Below, piece by piece: positions 28,605 to 39,608 of a stretch of DNA of 64,000 nucleotides; the first letter of the stretch is position 1, and the number at the start of each line of letters is the position of its first letter. The DNA comes from Phytobacter palmae (lineage in GTDB: Bacteria; Pseudomonadota; Gammaproteobacteria; Enterobacterales; Enterobacteriaceae): positions 62,001 through 126,000 of the forward strand of contig FONB01000009.1 of assembly GCA_900112785.1 (NCBI GenBank), given 5' to 3'. The notes below the pieces were generated by a model. The model searched no databases, had not been told where the DNA came from, and saw only the letters and a list, made by a program, of their open reading frames with translations. The translations under genes were made by a program, and so were the position numbers.

Positions 28605-29411
28605 ATGACAACGCGGGATATTGAACAACGCTTCTGGCGCTCTCCGCTTGTGCCGTGGATTGAATGGCGTTCTACCGCACATAGTTCGCAGGCCTACAAA
28701 CTGCACCAGCACCCTCAGTTCTCCATTGGCGTGATTATCGATGGTGAGACCGTCACATGTTGCAGTGGCCGTGAATATCACCTTTATCAGGGTGATATGG
28801 TGCTCATCGCTCCCCGTGAAGCGCACAGCTGCAACCCGGCCGGAAATCGTCCGCGTAGCTATCATATGTTGTACCTTGATGAGGCGTGGTGTCTGCAACA
28901 ATTGGGGTTTGCGCCGGGGGAACATCTTCACTGTACACAGACGGTATTACGCAGTCCCTCGTTCTTCACAGCTTTTATGCACATTATCTCCCTGATGGAA
29001 GATAGCCGGACTGAGGCATTACAGGAGGCGGTACGTGCACTGCTTGTCAGCCTGCCCGGCCTGCAGACTGCGGAGAAACCTGCTGAATTTTGCAACCATA
29101 TGCAAACGACGTTACTGGCCGATATTCAACAACCCCCCTCTCTGGATTGCCTGGCGCAGCGGTACACGCTGCGTAAAGAGACGCTGATTCGCCAGTTCAA
29201 ACTGGCAACAGGACTTACGCCCGCTGCCTGGGTCAATAATGCCCGCGTGGAATTTGCCAAAGCACAGCTGCGGGCGGGCAATGAAATTGCGGATGTAGGC
29301 TATGAAAGTGGTTTTGCCGATCAAAGTCATTTTCATCGTACGTTCGTCAGTTTTACCTCTTCCACCCCCCGGCAGTATGCGCAGGGGCGATCAATATCAG
29401 ACAATAAGTAA
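28605..29411 (+). CDS. AraC family transcriptional regulator
   Basis: DNA-binding regulator of 268 residues. An N-terminal AraC-type cupin sensor (about residues 10-100, with LHQHPQFSIGVIIDGE and YHLYQGDMVLIAPREAHSC) is followed by two C-terminal helix-turn-helix motifs (about 170-262, with LDCLAQRYTLRKETLIRQFK and IADVGYESGFADQSHFHRTF). The start ATG follows AAGGAGGAGGGAG, a strong ribosome site. A LysE-type exporter begins 48 bases after its stop on the same strand. Regulator-exporter pairs of this kind usually couple the sensing of a small molecule to its export. The ligand is unknown. Confidence 0.9.
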   Translation: MTTRDIEQRFWRSPLVPWIEWRSTAHSSQAYKLHQHPQFSIGVIIDGETVTCCSGREYHLYQGDMVLIAPREAHSCNPAGNRPRSYHMLYLDEAWCLQQLGFAPGEHLHCTQTVLRSPSFFTAFMHIISLMEDSRTEALQEAVRALLVSLPGLQTAEKPAEFCNHMQTTLLADIQQPPSLDCLAQRYTLRKETLIRQFKLATGLTPAAWVNNARVEFAKAQLRAGNEIADVGYESGFADQSHFHRTFVSFTSSTPRQYAQGRSISDNK

Positions 29412-29459
29412 GTCCGCTAACGCCATAAAGTGAGCTCGTCTTTTACTGATGAGGTCGCT

Positions 29460-30110
29460 ATGTCTCTGTTACCCGAATTTATTCCCGCTGCGTTTCCACT
29501 GCTCGCGCTTTCACACTTTGTGGCCCTGGTCAGCCCAGGCCCGGATTTCTTTTTGCTTGCCGGTTATGCCATCCGTTATCGCCTGCGGGGAAGCGCCTGG
29601 ATTGGGCCGGGGATCGCCCTGGGAAACGCGGTCTATATTGTGGTGGCGATGTGTGGCTGGCGGCTTTTACAGGATTATGGGTTGCTGTTTCGCCTGATTG
29701 AAGTTGCCGGTGCGCTGTATTTAATCTGGATTGGCGGGCATCTGTTGCGTAGCCGTAAGCAGGCTCTGGCGCTCAACGCTACCCGGATGGCGTGCCCGTC
29801 ATGGCGAAAGCAATTTCTGCTTGGGCTGGGTTCTGCATTGCTTAACCCCAAAAATGCGCTTTTTTACCTGGCATTAATGACCTCAATCCTTGGCGCAAAC
29901 GTCACGTTTCCACAGCAGATCTTTTCCGGTGCATGGATGAGTCTGGCGGTGCTTGTATGGAATCTGGCCATCGCAGCATTGATTGGTTTGTCTGCCGTGC
30001 AGATGCGTATCACATCATATGTGCATATTATTGAGCGCGTAGCCGGAGCCATTCTCGCCGGATTTGGCGTGGTGATGATCCTGACGATGGTGCGTCATGC
30101 CGTGATGTGA
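29460..30110 (+). CDS. LysE/RhtB-family amino-acid exporter
   Basis: Inner-membrane exporter of 216 residues with about six hydrophobic helices. The family signature VSPGPDFFLLAGYAIRYRLRGSAWIGPGIALGN (about residues 22-54) and the LLNPKNALFYLALM motif after the central loop are clear. The start ATG at 29460 has GAGG five bases before it; a GTG at 29430 is less likely. It is probably co-transcribed with, or controlled by, the AraC regulator upstream. The family exports amino acids or related metabolites; the exact substrate cannot be read. Confidence 0.88.
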   Translation: MSLLPEFIPAAFPLLALSHFVALVSPGPDFFLLAGYAIRYRLRGSAWIGPGIALGNAVYIVVAMCGWRLLQDYGLLFRLIEVAGALYLIWIGGHLLRSRKQALALNATRMACPSWRKQFLLGLGSALLNPKNALFYLALMTSILGANVTFPQQIFSGAWMSLAVLVWNLAIAALIGLSAVQMRITSYVHIIERVAGAILAGFGVVMILTMVRHAVM

Positions 30111-30150
30111 CAAATCCCACGTAAAGACGTGTGCGAGTAAAAACAGTACG

Positions 30151-30342
30151 TTAGCGTTGCGCAGAGGAATCGATAGTCTGGCTTACTTGCTGTGACTGGA
30201 GCTTATCCTGATGATGATACCAGGCACCAATTGAGGAATAGATAAAACGACCAAAGAAAAAGATAAAGCTGATAAGAAGTACGATACGGGTCATGCGACT
30301 GTCAAATCGATGTCGTTTTCGCATAGGGGTTGCCTGACTCAC
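30151..30342 (-). CDS. yfgG: Small membrane protein YfgG (DUF2633)
   Basis: A protein of 63 residues, identical in length to E. coli YfgG, with one membrane helix (IVLLISFIFFFGRFIYSSIG, about residues 20-39) after a basic N-terminus (RKRHRFDSRM). E. coli YfgG has been linked to nickel and cobalt tolerance. The start is GTG at 30342 with AAGGAA six bases before it. It is divergent from pdeF, the E. coli arrangement, and marks the end of the accessory segment. Confidence 0.9.
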   Translation of the reverse strand: MSQATPMRKRHRFDSRMTRIVLLISFIFFFGRFIYSSIGAWYHHQDKLQSQQVSQTIDSSAQR

Positions 30343-30552
30343 AAAAGGTTCCTTAAGGTTTACCCTGAATAAAGGGCGACTGTCACATTAAGGCACAGAG
30401 TGCGGATAAGGTCAATTCTTCGCCAGATAAAATTTCATAAGCAGAAAATATTAATCAATTTTATACAAAATAAATTAAGTATTTAAGCTATGAATGCTAA
30501 TCTGCATCTCTTTTTAAAAAGCGTAAAAATTAATTAATTCGGCGAGTTTTAT
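30343..30552. other. AT-rich intergenic upstream of yfgG and pdeF
   Basis: The 342-base gap between yfgG and pdeF holds the yfgG promoter side here, an AT-rich stretch at 30425-30545, then the pdeF control region annotated separately. I see no additional gene. Confidence 0.6.
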
Positions 30553-30593
30553 TTGATGTGCATCAATCACTAGTTGACCTACAGAACTAAAAT
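30553..30593 (+). promoter_or_regulatory. FNR-activated promoter of pdeF
   Basis: TTGATGTGCATCAA at 30553-30566 is a perfect FNR box (TTGAT-N4-ATCAA). A TAAAAT -10 element at 30588-30593 would place the start point near 30600, so the FNR box is centred at about -41, the class II activation position. In E. coli the product is an anaerobic c-di-GMP phosphodiesterase, which agrees. Confidence 0.8.
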
Positions 30594-30648
30594 TCACGCT
30601 CATTTGCTATTTACACGCGTACAGTCAGGTTGGATGCCTGCCTGAAAT

Positions 30649-30673
30649 ACCCATCGGGATTCTGGGTTTTTTT
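30649..30673 (+). terminator. Terminator-like stem in the pdeF leader
   Basis: ACCCA (30649-30653) and TGGGT (30663-30667) pair around a 9-base loop, immediately followed by a run of T to 30673, only 11 bases before the pdeF start codon. The short stem makes it a possible attenuator rather than a firm terminator. Confidence 0.45.
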
Positions 30674-30684
30674 GTCGAGCATCT

Positions 30685-32913
30685 ATGACTCCGTTGAAAA
30701 AATATCATCAGCATAAAGATAAATGGTGGGCATTACCGCTTGTACTGCCATGTTTTTTGCTGCCACTGTTTAACCTGGCAAATACCTATACGCATGTCGC
30801 AGGGGAAACGGTTGTACTTTTCTCTCTGCCAATGGCGCTGATGTTCAGCCTGATGGTGGTCTTTGGCTGGGCAGCGCTACCCGGCATGGTTCTCGCGCTG
30901 ATACTGAATATCGGCATGCATGATATCTCTGAACTTGTCGCGCAAATCTTTCATTTAGTTATTCCCGTGGTAATCAGTTGGGGCGGTTATCGTGTTTTCG
31001 TTACGCGTCGGCAAAATATTGCCTACGGAAATGCCGCCTTTATTGCCCAACGCATGTTCTGGCAGGTCTTTTGCCCGGCAACGATTTATTTGATTATTCT
31101 CGAGTTCGTTATCTGGCTGGCGTTGTATGAAACGGATTTTAGTAAGACTGATATATTGTCGTTAAATATTCATTTACTGATTGATTATCAGGCATTACTG
31201 GTCGGTACGATGACCGGCATTCCGCTCTGCTATTTGGTTGTTCGTATCATTCGCCATCCACGTTATCTGCGTAGCTGGTTATCGCAACTGCGGCATGAAT
31301 TCGATCCGAAAGTGACTCGCTTTGAGATGGTTATATGGCTGAGTATCCTGACTGGACTGGTCACACTCCTGCTCATGCCACTGAATGAAAATAGCTCCAT
31401 TTTCAGCACCAACTATACACTCTCTCTGGTATTACCTGTCATGCTGTGGGGAGCGTTGCGCTATGGATACCGGTTTGTCTCGGTGATCTGGACGCTGCTA
31501 TTGATTGTCTCGGTACACTATTTTTATCACTATCTTCCCGTCTACCCGGCTTATGAAATTCAGTTGGCTATCGCTTCGTCGAGCTACCTGGTTTACTCGT
31601 TTATCATTCTTTGTGTATCGGTACTGGCAACCCGGCAACGGCATGTTCACGCCCGTGCTCGTCGTCTTGCCTATCTTGATCCTGTCGTTCAGATACCCAA
31701 TCTGCGCGCCCTTAATCGCGCGCTGGCCGGTTCGCCCTGGTCTGTGCTCTGCTATTTATCTGTGCCAGAACTGGAAGTCCTGGGGCGTAACTATGGCGTG
31801 ATGCTGCGCATTCAGTACAAGCAAAAATTGTCAGACTGGCTTAAAAACAGGCTTGATGATGATGAACGTGTCTACCATCTTTCTGGTCATGATTTGGCTA
31901 TTCGCCTTAACGCACAGTCGCACCAGAGCCGTATAGACGCGCTGGATGCCCATATTAAGGCGTTTCGTTTCTTCTGGGATGATATGCCGCTGCAGCCACA
32001 GGTAGGTATGAGCTATTGCTATGTACGCTCACCGGTGCAGCATCTCTACTTGCTGCTTGGTGAATTGAGTACCATTGCGGACTTATCTTTGGCGACAAAC
32101 CATCCGCAAAGTCTGCAGCATCGTGGGGCGGCTAATCTCCAGCGTAGCCTCAAGGATAAAGTGGAAATGATGAACCGCCTGCAACTGGCGCTTGAGGAGA
32201 ATCGGTTTAGTTTGCTGGCGCAGCCCATCGCCGGGATGCGCGGCGACAATTATCATGAAATTCTGCTACGAATGAATGAAGAGAATGGCCAGTACATTAC
32301 GCCGAATGATTTTCTGCCTGTAGCCCATGAGTTCGGCCTGTCGTCACGTATCGACCTTTGGGTTGTGGAGCATGTTCTGAGTTTTATGTCTGCTCATCGC
32401 GCAATGTTACCTGCGCAACGTTTCGCTATTAATCTCTCGCCTGCCTCCGTGTGCCGGGGGAAGTTTTCTCTGGAAGTGGGCCGCCTGTTAAATAAATATG
32501 GCGTTGAGGCATGGCAGTTGATCTTCGAAGTTACCGAAAGTAACTCGTTAACGAATATCGAGCAGGCAAATCAAACCCTCGGCCAGCTGCAAAAAATGGG
32601 CTGTAGCGTAGCGATAGACGATTTTGGCACCGGCTATGCCAGCTATTCGCGGCTGAAAAATGTGAATGCCGACATCCTGAAAATTGACGGTAGTTTTATC
32701 CGCAATATCGTTTCAAATAGTCTGGATTACCAGATTGTCGCCTCTATTTGCCATCTGGCGCGCATGAAAAAGATGCGGGTTGTGGCGGAGTTTGTTGAGA
32801 ATGAAGAGATACGCAGCGCAGTGGTTGCGCTGGGTATCGATTATTTACAGGGATATTTGATTGGCAAACCAGAGCCGCTGGAAAATCTGCCAGAGCAGAT
32901 CCAGGCGGCCTGA
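30685..32913 (+). CDS. pdeF: Cyclic di-GMP phosphodiesterase PdeF (YfgF)
   Basis: Inner-membrane enzyme that degrades c-di-GMP. The 742 residues (E. coli 747) comprise about eight to ten membrane helices of a MASE1 sensor (to about residue 315), a degenerate GGDEF domain in which the motif reads SGHDL (Ser400-Leu404) and so cannot make c-di-GMP, then an EAL domain with the signature as EILLR at Glu525, DDFGTGYASYSRL with Asp645/Asp646, KIDGSFI and GYLIGKP. The EAL metal and catalytic residues are kept. There is a clear FNR promoter upstream and only a weak ribosome site (GAG). It converges on ppx with two bases between the genes. Confidence 0.95.
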   Translation: MTPLKKYHQHKDKWWALPLVLPCFLLPLFNLANTYTHVAGETVVLFSLPMALMFSLMVVFGWAALPGMVLALILNIGMHDISELVAQIFHLVIPVVISWGGYRVFVTRRQNIAYGNAAFIAQRMFWQVFCPATIYLIILEFVIWLALYETDFSKTDILSLNIHLLIDYQALLVGTMTGIPLCYLVVRIIRHPRYLRSWLSQLRHEFDPKVTRFEMVIWLSILTGLVTLLLMPLNENSSIFSTNYTLSLVLPVMLWGALRYGYRFVSVIWTLLLIVSVHYFYHYLPVYPAYEIQLAIASSSYLVYSFIILCVSVLATRQRHVHARARRLAYLDPVVQIPNLRALNRALAGSPWSVLCYLSVPELEVLGRNYGVMLRIQYKQKLSDWLKNRLDDDERVYHLSGHDLAIRLNAQSHQSRIDALDAHIKAFRFFWDDMPLQPQVGMSYCYVRSPVQHLYLLLGELSTIADLSLATNHPQSLQHRGAANLQRSLKDKVEMMNRLQLALEENRFSLLAQPIAGMRGDNYHEILLRMNEENGQYITPNDFLPVAHEFGLSSRIDLWVVEHVLSFMSAHRAMLPAQRFAINLSPASVCRGKFSLEVGRLLNKYGVEAWQLIFEVTESNSLTNIEQANQTLGQLQKMGCSVAIDDFGTGYASYSRLKNVNADILKIDGSFIRNIVSNSLDYQIVASICHLARMKKMRVVAEFVENEEIRSAVVALGIDYLQGYLIGKPEPLENLPEQIQAA

Positions 32914-32915
32914 TT

Positions 32916-34457
32916 TTATGCCGCCACGCCTGGTGATTGTTCTTCTTCTACTTTGAGTCGCCAGCCGGTGACGGCCTCCCAGTATTCCTGTTCCCGTTCC
33001 AGATCGAACAGAACCAGTGCATTCTGGCTGAACCAGTCATGCGGGAAGCTCAGTGTCCAGTGGCTATCATCGGTCTTAAGGCGTAGCGTCGGCGGCGTCG
33101 TTGTCGCCTGACGCTGGTTGTTAAGCAACACCCCAAGGCGCAAAAGCTGAATTAACGGCAGGTAGTGCTTTTTCTTGAATAACGCGAAGCGCGGTAAATC
33201 ATCCAGCTTGATCGCCTTACGATGATAGCGCACCAGTGTTGCCATCATCAGCTGCTGCTCCTGGTTATAACCGGGCAGATCGCTGTTTTGCAGGATATAA
33301 GCCGAGTGGCGATGCATACCGCTGTGGTTAATATTTAAACCGACTTCATGCAGCATGGCTGCCCATTTCAGTAGCGCCGCCAGTTGCGGGTTGACGAGCT
33401 TCGGATTTTGCGCCTGCCACTGATCGTACATATGCATGGTGGTTTCCAGTACGCGACGCGCCTGTTCACGATCGATGTTGTACTGATTGGCAAGGCTCTG
33501 CGCCGTGCGGCTGCGGATATCCTGATGGCGAAAACGGCCTTCCATTTCATACAGCACGCCTTCGCGCAGCGCGCCGTCTGAGAGGCGTAACTCATTAATC
33601 GCCAGCGCGTCAAATACCCCGCAGAGAATGGCCAGACCAGGGGCAAAGACCGCTTTACGCTCTTCAGAAAGACCGGGGACATTCAGTTCGCTAAAGTTTT
33701 TGAACTTCACGACTTCGGCAACCAGTTTTTTGAGGCGCTCAGGGGTGATAGAACCATCCTTCTCACCTAATGCCAGCAGAACTTCGTGAGCCGCTTTAAT
33801 GGAGCCAGAAGCGCCAAGCGCGACATCCCAGCCCTGAATTCGGAACTGCCAGGCCAGCGTCTCCAGTTTCTGCGTTGCCGCAACGCGGGCGCGCTGGAAA
33901 TTTTCCGCATTGATGGTTCCGCCAGGAAAGTAAAGCTGCGCGAAGCTGACGCAGCCCATACGACGGCTTTCCACCAGTTTGGGCTCAAAATCTTCGCCAA
34001 TGACCAGTTCAGTTGAACCGCCGCCGATATCAATAACCAGCTTGCGGCCTTTTTCCGGTTGCGTATGTTCGACACCCATAAAAATCAGGCGCGCTTCTTC
34101 GTTACCAGAGATGATTTCAATAGGGTAGGGAATAACCTTTTCCGCCCGTTTAAGAAATTCCGGTGCGTTGAGCGCCTGGCGCAACGTGTGGGTCCCTACA
34201 ATACATACGCTCGAAGGATCAAAACCCTGCAGGCGTTCTGCGAACAGCGACAGACACGCGAGACCGCGCTCCATAGCCTCTTCACTCAGCATATTATTGC
34301 TGTCGAGGCCATCCGCCAGATGGACGCGTTGTTTCAGACGGCCAATGATCTGCATTGCGCCATCAACAACGCGGGCAATCACCATATGAAAACTGTTCGA
34401 ACCCAGGTCGACCGCAGCAAATTCCTGCGGTCGTGCTGTCTTTTCGTTTATCGGCAT
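32916..34457 (-). CDS. ppx: Exopolyphosphatase
   Basis: Cytoplasmic enzyme that removes terminal phosphates from polyphosphate and belongs to the GppA/Ppx actin-like ATPase fold. It has 513 residues, the E. coli length. The first phosphate loop [15 protein letters not shown] lies near residue 17 and the second, [15 protein letters not shown], near 140, with a C-terminal HD-like domain ([18 protein letters not shown]). The start ATG is three bases after the ppk stop, so the enzymes that make and degrade polyphosphate share one transcript. Confidence 0.98.
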   Translation of the reverse strand: MPINEKTARPQEFAAVDLGSNSFHMVIARVVDGAMQIIGRLKQRVHLADGLDSNNMLSEEAMERGLACLSLFAERLQGFDPSSVCIVGTHTLRQALNAPEFLKRAEKVIPYPIEIISGNEEARLIFMGVEHTQPEKGRKLVIDIGGGSTELVIGEDFEPKLVESRRMGCVSFAQLYFPGGTINAENFQRARVAATQKLETLAWQFRIQGWDVALGASGSIKAAHEVLLALGEKDGSITPERLKKLVAEVVKFKNFSELNVPGLSEERKAVFAPGLAILCGVFDALAINELRLSDGALREGVLYEMEGRFRHQDIRSRTAQSLANQYNIDREQARRVLETTMHMYDQWQAQNPKLVNPQLAALLKWAAMLHEVGLNINHSGMHRHSAYILQNSDLPGYNQEQQLMMATLVRYHRKAIKLDDLPRFALFKKKHYLPLIQLLRLGVLLNNQRQATTTPPTLRLKTDDSHWTLSFPHDWFSQNALVLFDLEREQEYWEAVTGWRLKVEEEQSPGVAA

Positions 34458-34460
34458 AGA

Positions 34461-36527
34461 TTAGTCAGACTGTTCAAGTGATGTCAGATATTCATGAATC
34501 GCGAGCTGTGCGCGTACTTTACGGCGGTTGCCGCGCGGCACGTATCGATTACTCAGCTCTTTATCAACGTAGCGTGCTTTGACGGTATCACTGAACAGAA
34601 GATCAATGATATCCAGTACCTGCTGTTTAAGGCGCGGATCGAGCAACGGCGCCGCTACTTCAATACGGTAATCGATGTTTCGCGTCATCCAGTCAGCAGA
34701 CGACAGATACACTTTTTTATCGCCGCCATTCTCAAAAATATAGATGCGATCATGTTCAAGGAAGCGGTCAACAATGCTAATTACACGAATATTATCGCTG
34801 ATGCCTTCCAGTTGAGGGATAAGCGAGCACATACCGCGCACCAGTAAATTGACCGGCACGCCAGAACTGGAGGCCGTATACAGCCGATCAACCAGACCTT
34901 TATCTACCAGGTTGTTGATTTTAAGAGTAATTCCGGACGGATTGCCTTTCTGAGCATTGGCAATTTCGGTATCGATCATTTTGTACAGTAAGTCGCGCGA
35001 GTTTTGCGGAGATACTAACAAATAATCGAAATTCACCGGACGGTACGGGTTCTCAATAAAGTTAAACACCCGGCGCACTTCATTGGTGATACGCGCATCG
35101 GCGGTCAGCAACGAATAGTCAGTATAGATACGTGCGGTCTTTTCATTAAAGTTGCCGGTACCGATGTGAGCGTAACGCACCACTTCGTCGTTTTCCATAC
35201 GCGACACCAGGAATAGCTTGGCGTGAATTTTCAGACCTGGCGCCGAGAAGATAACCTGCACGCCGGCCTCAGTCAGACGCTTCGCCCAGTGAATATTGGC
35301 TTCTTCATCGAAACGAGCCTGTAACTCTACCACCACAGTCACTTTCTTGCCGTTATGGGCGGCGTGGATCATAGAGTCGATAATGCGCGAGTCTTTCGCC
35401 ACACGGTAAATGTTAATTTTTATCGCCAGTACGCTGGGGTCAAACGACGCCTGGCGCAGCAGCTCGAGCACATGCTCAAAGGTGTGGTACGGGTAATAGA
35501 GCAGCACATCGCGCTCGCGAATGGCATCAAAGCCGTTGCGGAATTTATCAAACCAGACATGGCGCAGGCGCGGCAACGGTTTGTTCACCAGGTTCGCTTT
35601 CCCGACGTTCGGGAAGCTGATGAAGTCTTTAAAGTTATGGTAGCGGCCGCCCGGAATAATGGAGTCATAGCGGGAAATGGTCAGCTTCTCACGCAGCATC
35701 TCAACCATGGCATCGGGCATATCACGCTGATAAACAAAGCGTACCGGCTCTGCTGTCAGACGTTGTTTCAGGCTTGAAGACATGAGCTCCATCAGGCTCG
35801 ATTCCATCTCGTGCACCAGATCATATTCGGCGTCACGGGTCATTTTCATCGAGTAGGCGTTCAGCGCGTCGTAATCAAAGAAGCCTTTGAAGATATCATC
35901 CAGGCAATAACGCAGAATGTTATCCAGCAAAATCATTGGCTTGCGGCGGCGCGGCGCTTCCGGCGGCAGGTTCACGAAACGCGGCACTTTATCGGACGGA
36001 ATCTCCAGCAGGGCGTAGCGAATATCATCGCCACGGATAATTTCCACAGCCAGATAGGTATAGTCGTCTTTTAAGAAGCGAATCAGATTGGTTTCGCGAT
36101 TAATCAGTGTCGGCGTGATGTGCTGGCGCAGGTACTGTCTGAAGTAGTGGCGCAGCCAGTTTTGCTGATTGGCGGAAAGCTGGCGTTCGTTAATCAAAAA
36201 GATTTGATTACGCGCCATTTCCAGCAGTAACTCGTTATACAGACCGTCAAATTCCTGATCGGCTTTCAGTACGCGAGACTGGATTTTACCCAGCAGGTGG
36301 CGTGAATGGGTGTTGGTTCCTTGTCCTTGTTCTTCGCTAATAATGATACGGCGTTTAAGTTCAGCGAAGCGAACTTTATAAAATTCATCAAGGTTGTTGG
36401 AGTAAATTCCTAAAAAGCGCATACGTTCGATGAGCGGGTTACTCTTATCCGCCGCTTCCTGCAGAACGCGCTCGTTAAAGCACAACCAACTTAGTTCTTT
36501 TTCCAGATATAGTTTTTCCTGACCCAT
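34461..36527 (-). CDS. ppk: Polyphosphate kinase
   Basis: Membrane-associated enzyme that polymerises the gamma-phosphate of ATP into polyphosphate. It has 688 residues, as in E. coli. The two catalytic histidines are present: His435 in LKIHAKLF, the autophosphorylated residue, and His454 in [12 protein letters not shown]. The N-terminal start [22 protein letters not shown] is typical. It is the first gene of the ppk-ppx operon, with a 231-base leader region shared with no other start. Confidence 0.98.
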   Translation of the reverse strand: MGQEKLYLEKELSWLCFNERVLQEAADKSNPLIERMRFLGIYSNNLDEFYKVRFAELKRRIIISEEQGQGTNTHSRHLLGKIQSRVLKADQEFDGLYNELLLEMARNQIFLINERQLSANQQNWLRHYFRQYLRQHITPTLINRETNLIRFLKDDYTYLAVEIIRGDDIRYALLEIPSDKVPRFVNLPPEAPRRRKPMILLDNILRYCLDDIFKGFFDYDALNAYSMKMTRDAEYDLVHEMESSLMELMSSSLKQRLTAEPVRFVYQRDMPDAMVEMLREKLTISRYDSIIPGGRYHNFKDFISFPNVGKANLVNKPLPRLRHVWFDKFRNGFDAIRERDVLLYYPYHTFEHVLELLRQASFDPSVLAIKINIYRVAKDSRIIDSMIHAAHNGKKVTVVVELQARFDEEANIHWAKRLTEAGVQVIFSAPGLKIHAKLFLVSRMENDEVVRYAHIGTGNFNEKTARIYTDYSLLTADARITNEVRRVFNFIENPYRPVNFDYLLVSPQNSRDLLYKMIDTEIANAQKGNPSGITLKINNLVDKGLVDRLYTASSSGVPVNLLVRGMCSLIPQLEGISDNIRVISIVDRFLEHDRIYIFENGGDKKVYLSSADWMTRNIDYRIEVAAPLLDPRLKQQVLDIIDLLFSDTVKARYVDKELSNRYVPRGNRRKVRAQLAIHEYLTSLEQSD

Positions 36528-36667
36528 TACAACTTACACTCCGGTTAACTCTCGGGACACGGCAATTCCTTCTCGTTATGGCAGTGTCCTCGTGTGCAGG
36601 TAAACGTGTTGGCGTTCGTTTGAGTGACACCCATATTATGGCGAGCTTTGCCATTAGATGTCCAACT

Positions 36668-36687
36668 GTGACAGATAAGTATGACAG
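36668..36687 (-). promoter_or_regulatory. Pho-box-like direct repeats upstream of ppk
   Basis: On the ppk strand CTGTCAT and CTGTCAC follow each other with a 13-base period. PhoB boxes have the same heptamers with an 11-base period, so spacing is off by two. About 140 bases before the ppk start. Possible PhoB influence, weakly supported. Confidence 0.3.
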
Positions 36688-36758
36688 TAATCCGGTTTTA
36701 CCCGCAGAAAGGTGTTGCGCGCAACGCTATGTTACGCGCAGGCAAAGAAAAGACAGGA

Positions 36759-38461
<1,703 letters not shown>

Positions 38462-38537
38462 TCACCCGTCATATTTCAGGCTGTTACCCGAACTAATCCG
38501 GTTTTGGAAATAAAATTCGGCGCAATTCTAACAGTGA

Positions 38538-38553
38538 AGGCAAACGTTTGCGA
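38538..38553. promoter_or_regulatory. PurR operator for purMN
   Basis: AGGCAAACGTTTGCGA contains the perfect palindrome GCAAACGTTTGC of the PUR box. It lies between the divergent purM and upp starts, closer to purM, as in E. coli. Confidence 0.85.
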
Positions 38554-38708
38554 GTCCATTATTTCAGGCCGCCGAGGATTCTTACGGTATACTCTTTTCC
38601 AGTCTGTTTGATCCGGATCAACGCCGCACCTGTAGCATGGCGGAAAAAAAGCGGTATAATCCGGCGATTTTTTTTGTGGCTGCCACCGTTTTGGGGAAGG
38701 AGAAGAGT

Positions 38709-39335
38709 ATGAAGGTCGTGGAAGTAAAACACCCACTCGTCAAACACAAGCTGGGCCTGATGCGTGAAAATGACATCAGCACCAAACGCTTTCGTGAACT
38801 CGCCTCAGAAGTCGGTAGTCTGCTGACCTATGAAGCGACTGCTGATCTGGAAACTGAACGTGTGACTATCGAAGGCTGGAACGGCCCGGTAGAAGTCGAA
38901 CAAATCAAAGGCAAAAAAATCACCGTAGTCCCTATCCTGCGTGCCGGTCTGGGCATGATGGAAGGGGTGCTGGAACACGTTCCGAGCGCACGCATCAGCG
39001 TAGTGGGTATCTATCGTAATGAAGAGACCCTGGAGCCGGTGCCCTACTTCCAGAAACTGGTTTCTAACATCGACGAGCGTATGGCGCTGGTCGTTGACCC
39101 AATGCTGGCAACGGGTGGTTCTATGATTGCCACCATCGACCTGCTGAAAAATGCAGGCTGCCACAGCATCAAAGTGCTGGTGCTGGTTGCTGCCCCGGAA
39201 GGCCTCGCTGCGCTGGAGAAAGCGCACCCGGACGTTGAACTGTATACCGCGTCCATTGACAAGGGCCTCAATGAGCACGGATACATTATTCCGGGCCTCG
39301 GCGATGCCGGCGACAAAATCTTTGGTACGAAATAA
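38709..39335 (+). CDS. upp: Uracil phosphoribosyltransferase
   Basis: Salvages uracil to UMP with PRPP. It has 208 residues, as in E. coli. The PRPP loop [11 protein letters not shown] and the C-terminal uracil site [17 protein letters not shown] are intact. The start ATG at 38709 follows GGAGAAGAG; the in-frame extension to 38637 lacks homology. It is divergent from purM and followed by the uracil permease gene uraA, though a terminator and an ERIC element lie between them. Confidence 0.98.
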   Translation: MKVVEVKHPLVKHKLGLMRENDISTKRFRELASEVGSLLTYEATADLETERVTIEGWNGPVEVEQIKGKKITVVPILRAGLGMMEGVLEHVPSARISVVGIYRNEETLEPVPYFQKLVSNIDERMALVVDPMLATGGSMIATIDLLKNAGCHSIKVLVLVAAPEGLAALEKAHPDVELYTASIDKGLNEHGYIIPGLGDAGDKIFGTK

Positions 39336-39352
39336 ATGCTTTAAAAATCAAA

Positions 39353-39381
39353 AGCCGACTTTGAAAGTCGGCTTTTTTTTG
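39353..39381 (+). terminator. Rho-independent terminator after upp
   Basis: AGCCGACTT and AAGTCGGCT pair perfectly around a 3-base loop, followed by eight T. This will end much of the upp transcript before uraA. Confidence 0.85.
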
Positions 39382-39456
39382 GCGTAAACCAGAACAGAAT
39401 CCGCCTGATTGCATTACGCAGTCCACAAAACTGCGGGATGCGTGATGAGCGGAACA

Positions 39457-39582
39457 TATACCCTGAACAATTCGAGTTGCAGACGGTGGCAAGCGAGCGA
39501 ATCCTGATTATCTTACGCAGGTAAGTGATTCGGGTGGACGAGTACGGTCAACGCGTCTGCGGCCAGAAGTGTAACGGGGATA
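39457..39582. repeat. ERIC (IRU) element between upp and uraA
   Basis: A 126-base element with terminal repeats TATACCC and GGGATA. The left arm AATTCGAGTTGCAG, GGCAAGCGAGCGAATCC and the central GGTAAGTGATTCGGGT are the ERIC consensus. It is well kept compared with the degenerate copy at 9676. It lies in the leader of uraA, 27 bases before its start codon. Confidence 0.85.
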
Positions 39583-39608
39583 AACAACAACACTCAGAGG
39601 AAAACACT

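Noticed and set aside
28110-28931. A 273-codon minus-strand frame overlapping the decayed gene and the AraC start
   Set aside because: It covers the 5' third of a well-supported AraC gene, shows low-complexity Ser/Pro/Arg-rich composition and has no ribosome site.
39525-39608. Extended UraA start upstream of ATG 39609
   Set aside because: The extension lies inside the ERIC element and its right end; homologues begin MTRRAIG.
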